Of a DNA stretch of 61,949 bases, positions 49,784 to 58,608 are shown in pieces; position 1 is the stretch's first letter, and each line of letters opens with the position of its first letter. Both the position numbers and the translations under genes were made by a program. The stretch is from Bradyrhizobium sp. sGM-13 (lineage in GTDB: Bacteria; Pseudomonadota; Alphaproteobacteria; Rhizobiales; Xanthobacteraceae). The DNA lies in the NCBI RefSeq assembly GCF_018398875.1, contig NZ_JAGWDK010000032.1:1-61949 (forward strand), read 5' to 3'. The notes beneath the pieces were generated by a model that was given only the letters and a program-made list of their open reading frames with translations, was not told the DNA's origin and made no database searches.

Positions 49784-50204
49784 CCGAGGCAATCGCCTTC
49801 GCCGTCTCGACCAGCCGCGCGCTGGTCGAGGCGGTCGCCAGCAGCATGCCATCCTCGGCCGTCAGCCGTCCCTCGACAAAGGCAACGGTCTTGCCGAGCT
49901 GGGTGACTTTCGCCTCGCCCGTGATCGGCCCCGGCCTCGCCGGCGCCAGAAAATTCACCGTCATGGTGATGGTTGCGGTGTAGAGCCTTCCTTCGGTCAT
50001 GGCGAACACCGCAGGCCCCATGGTGTCGTCGAGCATCGCCGAGAGAATGCCGCCCTGCACGAAGCCGGCCGGGTTACAGAAATCCCGCTTGCCGTCGAAG
50101 CCGATGCGGATCCAGCCGTCCTTCGGCCGCGCGTCGAGCAGGCGCCAACCGAGCAGCTTTGAGGACGGCGGAGGGCTAAGACTATCGAGAGCGGTCGCGA
50201 TCAT
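49752..50204 (-). CDS. PaaI-type hotdog-fold thioesterase
   Basis: A 150-residue hotdog protein that probably hydrolyses an acyl-CoA. The core has KRDFCNPAGFVQGGILSAML (the G-x-x-H/Q-G-G helix start and a conserved Asp in DDTMGPAV) and MTVNFLAPARPGPITGEA. The substrate may be phenylacetyl- or similar aryl-CoA; this is by family only. Its 3' end overlaps the FAD monooxygenase's 3' end by 32 bases on the opposite strand. The start is ATG at 50204; no near gene on its strand is obviously linked. Confidence 0.88.
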   Translation of the reverse strand: MIATALDSLSPPPSSKLLGWRLLDARPKDGWIRIGFDGKRDFCNPAGFVQGGILSAMLDDTMGPAVFAMTEGRLYTATITMTVNFLAPARPGPITGEAKVTQLGKTVAFVEGRLTAEDGMLLATASTSARLVETAKAIASARSQPATLPA

Positions 50205-50279
50205 GGGAACCTCCGTGAGGCCCCGTCCTAACGCAGCCCTGCTGCCAGCATGGTGTCAGCAGCGAGCAGCCTCGCATTT

Positions 50280-51380
50280 TCAAATGTCCAGCCCGTGGGC
50301 GATCGCCTTGCGCATCACATTGGGCAACGCCTCGTCGGCGAGCGTTGCAATCGGCACCCAGCGCATGCCCGCAGGTGCCCGCGTGCGCGCGGCGACATCG
50401 GCGGTGTAGATCACGAGCTCGAGCGGAAAATGCGTGAATACGTGAGTGACGACGCCCGTCTTACGGTGCCAGCGCGTCACGCCGTTGACTTCAGGCGCCT
50501 GCTTCAGCGCCATCTTGTCGTCCTGCCCGGCGAGCCAGGCCGAGCCGGGTACTTCCGTCATACCGCCGAGCAGGCCTTTCTCCGCCCGGGTGCGAACGAG
50601 GAGTTCGTCGCCGCGGGTGACGATGAAGGCGGCTCCGTGGCGCAGCGTTCCCGCTTTCTTCGGCGCCTTGCGCGGAAAAGTCTCTTGATCGCCGCGCAGG
50701 CGAGCGGCGCAATCATCATCCAAGGGGCATAGCGCGCAGGCCGGCTTCTTCGGCGTGCAGATCGAGGAGCCCAGATCCATCAGCGCCTGCGCGCTGTCGC
50801 CCGCACGGGATTCCCCCAATAGTGTCGATGCCAATTCCTGGATGCGTGGCTTCGCCTGCGGCAATGGCTCCTCGACCGCGTAAAGCCGCGACACCACGCG
50901 CTCGATATTGCCGTCGACCGGCATGGTTCGGATCTCGAACGCGATCGCTGCGATCGCCTTTGCCGTGTAAGGCCCGATCCCGGGCAATTGGCGCAGGCCT
51001 TCCTCGGTGTCGGGAAATATCCCGCCATGGTCGCGCAGCACGGCGACCGCACACGCATGCAGATTGCGCGCGCGCGAATAGTAGCCGAGCCCGGCCCACA
51101 TCCGCAGCACGTCATCCAGCGACGCGCGGCCGAGCGCAGCGACATCGGGCCAGCGCGCCAGAAACTTCGCGAAATACGGCCCGACCGTTTTGACGCCGGT
51201 CTGCTGCAGCATGATTTCCGACAGCCAGACCCGATACGGATCGGCCCGCTCGCCCGCTGCCGCCCGCCACGGCAAGCGACGGCGATGACGGTCGTACCAG
51301 TCGAGCAGCAGCGCGGGGCGGGAGGCGCTTCGGGCAGGTACTGCCTGTCGTTTGATTTTTGCGGCCGTGGAAGACGTCAT
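50280..51380 (-). CDS. mutY: Adenine DNA glycosylase MutY
   Basis: A 366-residue glycosylase that removes adenine opposite 8-oxoguanine. The helix-hairpin-helix and catalytic region is LPGIGPYTAKAIAAIAFEIR with the catalytic Asp in PVDGNIERVVSRL. The 4Fe-4S cluster is C-x6-C-x2-C-x5-C in ICTPKKPACALCPLDDDC. WLSEIMLQQTGV is the typical QT-containing segment. A C-terminal Nudix-like domain (8-oxoguanine recognition) follows from about residue 240. The gene is divergent from the DUF721 gene, with repeat F between them. Confidence 0.96.
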   Translation of the reverse strand: MTSSTAAKIKRQAVPARSASRPALLLDWYDRHRRRLPWRAAAGERADPYRVWLSEIMLQQTGVKTVGPYFAKFLARWPDVAALGRASLDDVLRMWAGLGYYSRARNLHACAVAVLRDHGGIFPDTEEGLRQLPGIGPYTAKAIAAIAFEIRTMPVDGNIERVVSRLYAVEEPLPQAKPRIQELASTLLGESRAGDSAQALMDLGSSICTPKKPACALCPLDDDCAARLRGDQETFPRKAPKKAGTLRHGAAFIVTRGDELLVRTRAEKGLLGGMTEVPGSAWLAGQDDKMALKQAPEVNGVTRWHRKTGVVTHVFTHFPLELVIYTADVAARTRAPAGMRWVPIATLADEALPNVMRKAIAHGLDI

Positions 51381-51415
51381 CCACCTACTTTAGTGCCGGA
51401 ACGCCAATCTCTCCA

Positions 51416-51500
51416 CGTCATGCCCGGGCTTGTCCCAGGCATCCACGTCTTTCTTGCGTTGATCCGATACGTGGACGGCTGGTCAAGCCCCGGCCATGAG
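51416..51500. repeat. Palindromic repeat, family F (short copy)
   Basis: About 85 bp. It starts CGTCATGCCCGGGCTTGTCC and ends CAAGCCCCGGCCATGAGG, with an inner pair CCACGTC and ACGTGGACGG. It shares its left arm with the element at 40373-40492. It lies in the divergent mutY/DUF721 promoter gap. Confidence 0.7.
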
Positions 51501-51551
51501 GAGGTTGCACTGGCGATTTCTACCGCAATTGGCGCCGTGTTATAGAGCCCC

Positions 51552-52031
51552 ATGGCAAAACCCGGCCCGATCTCGGCGAAACCCCTCTCCGTCCTGCTCA
51601 GCGACGTCTTTTCCGACGCCTATGCCAAGCAGGGATTTGCTGCACGCGAACTGGTGACGCGCTGGGCTGAAATCGCCGGCTCCGAGATCGCCGCCCATTC
51701 CGAGCCGCTCAAGATGCAATGGCCGCGGCCGGTGGAGGGGCAGCCGCAGGAACCGGCAACCCTGGTGCTGCGGGTGGAGGGCCCGATGGCGCTGGAGATC
51801 CAGCATTCGTCCGACGTGATCCTGCAACGCGTCAACCGCTTTTTCGGCTGGAGCGCGGTCGGCCGGCTGGCGCTGCGGCAGGCGCCGCTGTCGCGCCGAA
51901 ATCGCCCCGCGCCGCCCCGCGCGCCCGACCCGAAATCGGTCGCGAAGGTGGCCGAAACCCTGTCTGCCGTGGAGGATGAGGGATTGCGCGCAGCGCTGGC
52001 CCGGCTCGGCGCCTCGATCAAGCGAAATTGA
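51552..52031 (+). CDS. DUF721 (DciA-like) protein
   Basis: A 159-residue protein. It begins with an Arg/Lys-poor helix (KPLSVLLSDVFSDAYAKQGF) followed by LVTRWAEIAGSEIAAHSEPL, the core of the DUF721 domain, and ends with an Arg/Pro-rich linker and a short helix (EDEGLRAALARLGASIKRN). DUF721 includes DciA, the loader of the DnaB helicase in most bacteria that lack DnaC, so it is probably involved in replication initiation. The position, followed by a dsbA-type gene and smc, is usual in alphaproteobacteria. Confidence 0.85.
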   Translation: MAKPGPISAKPLSVLLSDVFSDAYAKQGFAARELVTRWAEIAGSEIAAHSEPLKMQWPRPVEGQPQEPATLVLRVEGPMALEIQHSSDVILQRVNRFFGWSAVGRLALRQAPLSRRNRPAPPRAPDPKSVAKVAETLSAVEDEGLRAALARLGASIKRN

Positions 52032-52151
52032 GCCCGCCGCGCGGCGCGACCGCCACGACCCGCCATTGCCACAACTGGCGTTTCAAGCTAGCGAAGGCTT
52101 CTTTTTCGCAGTTCTTTCGGGCGTGAACGCGCCATTCGGGAGCAGACTTTG

Positions 52152-52805
52152 ATGATCACGCGCCGCGCCTTCACCGCCGCTCTCTCGCTGACCGGGCTTG
52201 GCCTGCTCGCCGGCTTCTCGCCGCTGCGGCTGATCACCGATGCGATTGCGCAGAGCCCCGCTGACGTCGCCAAGCCGCAATCGCTGCCCGACATGGGGCT
52301 TGGCCCGGCGAACGCTTCGGTGACCATCACCGAATACGCCTCGATGACCTGCCCGCACTGCGCGGCATTTGCCGAAAAAGTGTTCCCGAAGATCAAGTCG
52401 GAATTCATCGACAGCGGCAAGATCCGCTACGTGTTCCGCGAATTCCCGCTCGACATCAAGGCGGCTGCCGGATCGATGCTGGCCCGTTGCATCGCCAAGG
52501 ACGACGCCCCGAAATATTTCGCCGTCATCGATCTCCTGTTCAAGCAGCAGAACGACTGGGTGGCGAAGAATACCACGGAGACGCTGACCCGGATCGGCAA
52601 GCAGGCCGGCCTCACGCAGACGCAGGTCGAGGATTGCCTGAAGGATCAGGCGCTGCTCGATAAGATCGCCGCCGACCAGAAATATGCCGCCGAGGTGCTG
52701 AAGGTGCAGTCGACGCCTACCTTCTTCATCAACGGCGAGATGATCAAGGGCGAACAAAGCTTCGAGGAGTTCGCAAAGCGCATCAACGCGATGCTGAAAA
52801 GCTGA
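52152..52805 (+). CDS. DsbA-family thiol-disulfide protein
   Basis: A 217-residue exported thioredoxin-fold protein. A Tat-like or Sec signal (MITRRAFTAALSLTGLGLLAG) precedes the fold. The redox motif C-P-H-C is in YASMTCPHCAAFAEKVFPKI near residue 75, and the cis-Pro loop is in VQSTPTFFINGEMIKGEQ. CPHC suggests an oxidising or isomerising DsbA-type activity in the periplasm, though some relatives are copper-related. GGGAGCAGAC precedes the ATG 52152. It lies between the DUF721 gene and smc, in the order common in alphaproteobacteria; no functional link to SMC is implied. Confidence 0.9.
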   Translation: MITRRAFTAALSLTGLGLLAGFSPLRLITDAIAQSPADVAKPQSLPDMGLGPANASVTITEYASMTCPHCAAFAEKVFPKIKSEFIDSGKIRYVFREFPLDIKAAAGSMLARCIAKDDAPKYFAVIDLLFKQQNDWVAKNTTETLTRIGKQAGLTQTQVEDCLKDQALLDKIAADQKYAAEVLKVQSTPTFFINGEMIKGEQSFEEFAKRINAMLKS

Positions 52806-53030
52806 TTCGCGCCGCCGGATTCATTCGCGCTCATAAGTCCAGCAAAAGGCGCCACACAAGCGCCTCAAATCCCTTGGGAAAAGCCCGCGGGGGCGTTGCT
52901 CTCCGGCCTCGGCCTCGCCATTGTCGCGGCTCATAAGCGCCGCAACGGGCGGCTCATCCACACTGACATTGCCATCTATGGTATTGTCACGGCAGGGAGA
53001 TTCGCGCCCGGCCAACAGAGATTTGTGTTC

Positions 53031-56000
53031 ATGAAACTCACGCGCCTCCGCCTCCACGGTTTCAAGTCGTTCGTCGAACCCACTGATTTCATGATCGAAC
53101 CCGGCCTCACCGGCGTGGTCGGACCGAACGGCTGTGGCAAATCGAATCTGGTCGAAGCCTTGCGCTGGGCGATGGGCGAAACCTCGCACAAATCGCTGCG
53201 CGCCGCCGACATGGATGCGGTGATCTTCGCCGGTTCCGGCAACCGCCCGGCGCGCAACCACGCCGAAGTCACGATGACGATCGACAATGCCGATCGCACG
53301 GCGCCGGCCGCGGTCAATGACAGCCAGGTGCTGGAAATCTCCCGCCGCATCGAGCGCGAGGCAGGTTCGGTCTATCGCATCAACGGCCGCGATGTCCGCG
53401 CCCGCGACGTGCAGATCCTGTTTGCCGACGCCGCCACCGGCGCGCGTTCGCCGGCGCTGGTCCACCAGGGCAAGATCGGCGAGATCATTCAGGCCAAACC
53501 CGAGCAGCGCCGCCGCGTGCTGGAAGACGCCGCCGGCGTCGCTGGCCTCCATGCCCGCCGCCACGAGGCCGAGCTGCGGCTGAGGGCTGCCGAAACCAAC
53601 CTCACCCGCGTCGAGGACGTGATCGGGCAGTTGTCCGGCCAGATGGAAGGGTTGAAGAAGCAGGCGCGCCAAGCCATTCGCTTCCGCGAAGTTGCGGCCA
53701 AGGTGCGCAAGGCCGAGGCCACGCTGTTCCACCTGCGCTGGCTCGAGGCCAATGCCGACGTCGCGGAAGCCGCGCATACGCACGACGTCAACGTGCGCGA
53801 GATGGCCGAGCGCACCCGCGAGCAGGCCGAAGCGGCGCGTATCCAGGCGATCCGCGCTTCCGAACTGCCGGCCTTGCGCGAGGGCGAAGCCCGCGCGGCC
53901 GCGGGACTGCAGCGTCTCACCAACGCCCGCGAACAGCTCGACCGTGAGGAAGAGCGCGCCAAGGAGCGTGTCGCCGAGCTCGACCGGCGGCTGAATCAGT
54001 TCGCCGCCGACATCGCGCGCGAACAGCAGCAGACCTCCGATGCCGAGGTCGCGCTGCAGCGCCTCGACACCGAGGACGCCGAGCTGAAGGAAGAGATCAA
54101 GTCACGCGTCGAAAAGCGTTCTGGCGTCGACGAGCGCGTGTCGGAAGCGGAAGCGACACTGGCCGCTGCCGAGCGCATGTTCGGCGAACTGACCACGGCG
54201 CTCGCCGACCTCACGGCCAAGCGCAACCAGTTAGAGGCCGGCGTGCGCACCCATCGCGACCGGCTGGCCCGGCTCGACCAGGAAATTGCCAGCGTCGCGG
54301 CCGACGAGCAGAAGCTCAGCGATGAGACCGGCAATCTCGGCGACCTCGACGCGCTCGCCGCCGCCATGGAGACCGCGCAGGAAACGCTGGCCGTATCCGA
54401 AGCGGCAGCGCAAGCCAACGAAACCGGCCACATCGCTGCACGGCAGAAGCTCGAAGCTTCCCGCGCCCCGCTCACCGAGGCCGAAAAGCGCGTGCAGCGG
54501 CTAGAGACCGAAGCGCGCACGATTTCAAAACTGGTCAATGTCGAGACCAAGAATCTGTGGCCGCCGATCATCGACGGCGTCACCGTCGCCAAGGGCTATG
54601 AGAAAGCGCTCGGCGCCGTGCTCGGCGACGATCTTGACGCGCCCGTCGATCCCTCCGCGCCGATGCGCTGGACCAATGCCGGTGCAAGCTTCGACGATCC
54701 GGCCCTACCGGACGGCGTGGAGGCGCTGGCTGCGCATGTCGAGGCGCCGGCCGAACTGGCGCGCCGTCTGGCGCAAATCGGCGTCGTGCCGAAGGAGCGC
54801 GGCGCGGAATTCGTTTCGCAATTGAAGACCGGCCAGCGGCTGGTCTCGCTGGAAGGTGACGTCTGGCGCTGGGACGGCTTTGTCGCCGCCGCGCATGCGC
54901 CGACCGGTGCCGCTCGGCGCCTGGCTGAACGCGCCCGCCTGGTTGATATCGAACACGAGCTGGAACAGGCCCGCACTGACGCCGCTGCCAAGCGGCAGGC
55001 GCTGGAAAACGCCGAGGCGGAACTGAAAATGGCATCCGCTGCCGAAACCGCCGCCCGCGAGGCCTGGCGGGCCGCGCAGCGCGAGGCCGATGCGGCGCGC
55101 GAACGCCATGCCGCGACCGAGCGCGAGATCAATCGCCATGCCGCGCGCAAATCCGCGCTGACCGAAGCCCATACCCGTCTTGCCGCCGACCGCAGCGAGG
55201 CTGAGGCCGCGTATGAAAGCGCTACTGCCGCGCTGACCGAACTGGCGCCGACAGATGAGACGGAAGCGAAACTGAGCGCCGTTCGCACCGAGATCGACGG
55301 ACACCGCCGCTTTGCGGCGCAGGTGCGGGCCGAAGCTCAGGCGCTGGCGCGCGAAGCTGAATTGGCCGACAAGCGCGTGCAGGCGATCACGGCCGAGCGC
55401 ACCGAATGGCAGAACCGCAAGCAGAGCTCGGCCTCACAGGTCGCCACCGTCGAAGCGCGCATCACCGAAGTGACGGCCGAGCGCGCCGATCTCGAAAACG
55501 CGCCGGCATTGTTTGCCGAAAAGCGCCGCGCGCTGATCAACGAAATCGAGTCTGCCGAAGGCGCCCGCCGCGTCGCCGCCGACGCATTGGCCGCCGCCGA
55601 AAGCCTGATGGCGGAGACCGATCGCGCGGCCAAGGCATCGCTCGAAGCGCTCTCCTCTTCCCGCGAGGCCTGCGCCCGCGCCGAGGAACGCATGGAGGGC
55701 ACCAAGCGCCGGCTTTCCGACATCGAGCGCGAGATCCACGACATGCTCGAAGTCGAGCCGCATGCGGTCGCTGCGCTCGCCGAGATCGAGCCCGGTGCGG
55801 AACTGCCGCCGCTTTCCGAAATCGAGGAAAGCCTCGAAAAGCTGCGCCGCGACCGCGAGCGCCTTGGCGCCGTCAATCTGCGCGCCGAGGAAGAATTGCG
55901 CGAGGTCGAGACCCAGCACACCGCGCTCGCCACCGAACGCGACGATCTGGTCGAAGCCATCAAGCGGCTGCGCCAGGGCATCCAGAGTCTCAACAAGGAA

Positions 56001-56495
56001 GCCCGCGAGCGGCTGCTGACCTCGTTCGAGACCGTCAACGAGCACTTCAAGCGACTGTTCGTCGAACTGTTCGGCGGCGGCGAAGCGGCGCTTCATTTGA
56101 TCGAGAGCGACGATCCGCTGGAAGCCGGCCTCGAAATCATCGCCAAACCGCCCGGCAAGAAGCCGCAGACGCTGTCGCTGCTTTCGGGTGGCGAGCAGGC
56201 GCTGACCGCGCTGGCGCTGATCTTCGCGGTGTTCCTCACCAACCCGTCGCCGATCTGCGTGCTGGACGAAGTCGACGCGCCGCTCGACGACCACAATGTG
56301 GAGCGGTTCTGCAACCTGCTGCACGAAATGACCTCGTCGACGGAAACCCGCTTCATCATCATCACGCACAATCCGATCACGATGGCGCGGATGAACCGGC
56401 TGTTCGGCGTCACCATGGCCGAACGCGGCGTCTCGCAACTGGTCTCGGTCGGCCTCGACGACGCCGTGAAGATTTTGGATCAGAACGTGGCGTGA
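53031..56495 (+). CDS. smc: Chromosome segregation protein SMC
   Basis: A 1154-residue SMC. The N-terminal ATPase half has FKSFVEPTDFMIEPGLTGVV and the Walker A GPNGCGKSNLVEALRWA at residues about 33-49. Two long Ala/Glu/Arg-rich coiled coils follow, separated by a hinge (roughly residues 510-650, with GVVPKERGAEFVSQLKTGQ). The C-terminal half has the ABC signature LLSGGEQALTALAL and Walker B VLDEVDAPLDD. It forms a dimer that organises and segregates the chromosome with ScpA/B. The frame extends to 52896, but the homologous part begins at ATG 53031. Confidence 0.96.
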   Translation: MKLTRLRLHGFKSFVEPTDFMIEPGLTGVVGPNGCGKSNLVEALRWAMGETSHKSLRAADMDAVIFAGSGNRPARNHAEVTMTIDNADRTAPAAVNDSQVLEISRRIEREAGSVYRINGRDVRARDVQILFADAATGARSPALVHQGKIGEIIQAKPEQRRRVLEDAAGVAGLHARRHEAELRLRAAETNLTRVEDVIGQLSGQMEGLKKQARQAIRFREVAAKVRKAEATLFHLRWLEANADVAEAAHTHDVNVREMAERTREQAEAARIQAIRASELPALREGEARAAAGLQRLTNAREQLDREEERAKERVAELDRRLNQFAADIAREQQQTSDAEVALQRLDTEDAELKEEIKSRVEKRSGVDERVSEAEATLAAAERMFGELTTALADLTAKRNQLEAGVRTHRDRLARLDQEIASVAADEQKLSDETGNLGDLDALAAAMETAQETLAVSEAAAQANETGHIAARQKLEASRAPLTEAEKRVQRLETEARTISKLVNVETKNLWPPIIDGVTVAKGYEKALGAVLGDDLDAPVDPSAPMRWTNAGASFDDPALPDGVEALAAHVEAPAELARRLAQIGVVPKERGAEFVSQLKTGQRLVSLEGDVWRWDGFVAAAHAPTGAARRLAERARLVDIEHELEQARTDAAAKRQALENAEAELKMASAAETAAREAWRAAQREADAARERHAATEREINRHAARKSALTEAHTRLAADRSEAEAAYESATAALTELAPTDETEAKLSAVRTEIDGHRRFAAQVRAEAQALAREAELADKRVQAITAERTEWQNRKQSSASQVATVEARITEVTAERADLENAPALFAEKRRALINEIESAEGARRVAADALAAAESLMAETDRAAKASLEALSSSREACARAEERMEGTKRRLSDIEREIHDMLEVEPHAVAALAEIEPGAELPPLSEIEESLEKLRRDRERLGAVNLRAEEELREVETQHTALATERDDLVEAIKRLRQGIQSLNKEARERLLTSFETVNEHFKRLFVELFGGGEAALHLIESDDPLEAGLEIIAKPPGKKPQTLSLLSGGEQALTALALIFAVFLTNPSPICVLDEVDAPLDDHNVERFCNLLHEMTSSTETRFIIITHNPITMARMNRLFGVTMAERGVSQLVSVGLDDAVKILDQNVA

Positions 56496-56521
56496 GGCAG
56501 CGGCGGCGCCACATTTCTTGA

Positions 56522-56621
56522 CGTCATCATCCGCGAAGGCGGATGATCCAGTACGCCGCGCTGTCCGTGATCGTCACAGCCGCCTCGGCGTACTGGATGC
56601 CCGCCTTCGCGGGCACGACGG
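56522..56621. repeat. Palindromic intergenic repeat, family A (copy 3)
   Basis: About 100 bp. It starts CGTCATCATCCGCGAAGGCG and ends GATGCCCGCCTTCGCGGG plus CACGACGG, with the shared block TCCAGTACGCCGC. It ends six bases before the Rsm22-like start codon. It lies between the smc stop and that gene. Confidence 0.8.
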
Positions 56622-56627
56622 AAAACG

Positions 56628-57599
56628 ATGACCTCACCCGATCTCCCCGCTGAACTGAAAGCCGCGCTCGACGGCAAGCTGCGGGGCTTTTCGCGCAGCG
56701 ACGCCGCCGGCCGCGCAGCCGCCATCTCGAAGAATTACCGTGAAGGCGGCGGCTCCACGACGATCCGCTCAGAGACCGACGCCCTCGCCTATGCGCTGGC
56801 GCGGATGCCTGCAACCTATGCCGCGGTCACGGCCAGCGTGAACGCACTCGTCGAGAGCAGACCTGACTTCGCTCCGAAGACCGCGCTCGACGTCGGCGCC
56901 GGGCCGGGCACGGCCACATGGGCAGCGGCCGAAGTATTCCCTTCGCTAAGGGATTTCACGCTGCTGGACGCCAACGCGGCGTTGCGCACGCTGGCGCTGG
57001 ATCTGGCGCACGACAGCACCCGGCTGCGCGGCATCGGCTACCAACTCGGCGAGGCCCGCGCCGCGCTTGCCAAAGCGGATGCGGCAGATCTTGTCGTGGC
57101 GAGCTACATGATCGGCGAGATTGGCGACGCGGAGCAAAGCGCGCTCGCCGAACTGTTGTGGCAGAAGACCCACGATACGCTGCTCGTGGTCGAACCCGGC
57201 ACTCCGGCGGGCTATGCCCGAATCATCGCACTCCGCGCCCACTTGATCGGCCTTGGCGCGCACGTCGCTGTCCCCTGCCCGCACGACAGCCAATGCCCCC
57301 TTCAAGCACCGGACTGGTGCCATTTCACCCAGCGCCTGCAGCGCTCACGCGCTCACAAGCAGGTCAAGGGCGCGGAGCTGCCATACGAGGACGAGAAATT
57401 CTCCTATGTCGCGTTGACGCGCGCTGCGATGGAAGGTCGGCGGCGCTCGCGCGTGCTGGCGCAACCGGCGATCGGCAAGGTCGAAGTAACAGCCAAGCTC
57501 TGCACGCCGGAAGGTCTCACCTTCGCGAAAGTGCCGCGCCGCGCCAAGGCGGATTACGCCACCGCCCGCCGCTGGCGGTGGGGCGATGCGGTTAGTTGA
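56628..57599 (+). CDS. Rsm22-like small-subunit-associated methyltransferase family protein
   Basis: A 323-residue protein. The SAM fold is visible in TALDVGAGPGTATWAAAEVF (motif I) near residue 85 and LLVVEPGTPAGYARII (motif IV region) near 190. The C-terminal half carries a Cys-rich patch in CPHDSQCPLQAPDWCHF and the conserved AHKQVKGAELPYEDEKFSYV, both hallmarks of Rsm22 relatives. Mitochondrial Rsm22 associates with the small ribosomal subunit, so a role in ribosome assembly is likely, but bacterial members are little studied. ATG 56628 lies six bases after a repeat. Confidence 0.85.
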   Translation: MTSPDLPAELKAALDGKLRGFSRSDAAGRAAAISKNYREGGGSTTIRSETDALAYALARMPATYAAVTASVNALVESRPDFAPKTALDVGAGPGTATWAAAEVFPSLRDFTLLDANAALRTLALDLAHDSTRLRGIGYQLGEARAALAKADAADLVVASYMIGEIGDAEQSALAELLWQKTHDTLLVVEPGTPAGYARIIALRAHLIGLGAHVAVPCPHDSQCPLQAPDWCHFTQRLQRSRAHKQVKGAELPYEDEKFSYVALTRAAMEGRRRSRVLAQPAIGKVEVTAKLCTPEGLTFAKVPRRAKADYATARRWRWGDAVS

Positions 57600-57601
57600 T
57601 C

Positions 57602-57724
57602 CGTCATTCCGGGATGGTCCGTAAGGACCAGACCTCAGATGCGCAATTGCGCATCGGGGAATCTCGAGATTCTCAGGGCGCAAGGGCGCCCCATAGTTCG
57701 TGCTGCGCACGCCCCGGAATGACG
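57602..57724. repeat. Palindromic repeat, family D (long copy 1)
   Basis: Outer arms CGTCATTCCGGG and CCCCGGAATGACG, with an internal self-palindrome ATGCGCAATTGCGCAT at 57639-57654 and another inverted segment GGAATCTCGAGATTC. It lies between the Rsm22-like gene and lemA. Confidence 0.8.
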
Positions 57725-57860
57725 GAGGAGTGTTTACCCCTTGAACTTATCCCGGCCCACTTCCGACTAAAGCCATGCCCCACCTCACGGGCGGGCTGCC
57801 GCACGCCCCGGTTTTCGTCTAGGTTCGCTGTCTTTTCGTCCTCTCTAGGAGTTGTCCGTC

Positions 57861-58421
57861 ATGTCGACCGGCTGGATCGTTCTCGGCGTCATCGTCATTA
57901 TCGTGCTGTTTGCGTTCGCTGCGTATAACCGCCTGGTCGCGCTCAGCCAGCGCGTCGGCCAAGCCTTTGCCGACATCGACGTCCACCTCAAGCAGCGCCA
58001 CGACCTGATCCCGAACCTGGTCGAGACCGTGAAGGGCTACGCTTCGCACGAGCGCGGCACGCTCGATGACGTCATCAAGGCACGCAATTCCGCGATGTCG
58101 GCGCAGGGGCCGGCGCAGGTGTCGGCCGCGGAAAACCAGTTGAGCGGCGCGCTCGGCCGGCTGATCGCGCTGTCGGAGGCCTATCCGGACCTCAAGGCCA
58201 ACGCGAATTTCCAGCAACTTGCCAGCGAACTCTCCGACCTCGAAAATAAGATCGCGGCCAGCCGCCGTTTCTTCAACAACGCCGTCCAGGAATACAACAC
58301 CGGCATCCAGCAGCTTCCCGCAGCGCTGTTCGCCGGCATGTTCGGCTTCACCCGCAAGGAATTCTTCGATCTCGGCACCAGCCGCACCGAAGTCGAGACA
58401 GTGCCGAGCGTGAAGTTCTGA
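57861..58421 (+). CDS. LemA-family membrane protein
   Basis: A 186-residue protein. It has one N-terminal helix (WIVLGVIVIIVLFAFAAYN) followed by a coiled-coil/four-helix body: FADIDVHLKQRHDLIPNLVE (the characteristic LemA segment), ALGRLIALSEAYPDLKAN and NNAVQEYNTGIQ. LemA proteins are inner-membrane proteins with a cytoplasmic part and often occur next to M48 proteases such as HtpX, as is the case here. The ATG 57861 has AGGAG at good distance; a TTG at 57852 is possible but not preferred. Confidence 0.9.
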   Translation: MSTGWIVLGVIVIIVLFAFAAYNRLVALSQRVGQAFADIDVHLKQRHDLIPNLVETVKGYASHERGTLDDVIKARNSAMSAQGPAQVSAAENQLSGALGRLIALSEAYPDLKANANFQQLASELSDLENKIAASRRFFNNAVQEYNTGIQQLPAALFAGMFGFTRKEFFDLGTSRTEVETVPSVKF

Positions 58422-58448
58422 CATCGAGATGGCACTCCGCTTTCCCCC

Positions 58449-58588
58449 TTATTTCGGGGCGATGCAAAGCATCGAACTATGGTGCGCAATTGCGCACCTG
58501 AGAATCTCATCTCGGGCTCAAATCTCGAGATTCCACAATGTGCAATTGCACATTGGGGTTCACGCCGTTGGCGTGCCCCGGAATGACC
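58449..58588. repeat. Palindromic repeat, family D (long copy 2)
   Basis: About 140 bp with arms around TTCGGGGCGATGCAAAGCAT and GTGCCCCGGAATGAC. Two self-palindromes lie inside: GGTGCGCAATTGCGCACC (58473-58490) and AATGTGCAATTGCACATT (58538-58555). It lies between lemA and the M48 gene, ending 20 bases before that start codon. Confidence 0.8.
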
Positions 58589-58608
58589 GTGGTTAGCGAA
58601 AGGCAGCC

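Noticed and set aside
52847..52865. Inverted repeat GGCGC / GCGCC after the dsbA-type gene
   Set aside because: The stem is only about five base pairs and no T-tract follows, so I did not call a terminator.
56918..57595. A 225-codon open frame inside the Rsm22-like gene on the same strand
   Set aside because: It is an overlapping frame of a gene with a clear SAM-binding fold and Cys-rich C terminus; the product is Arg/Pro-rich and has no domain.
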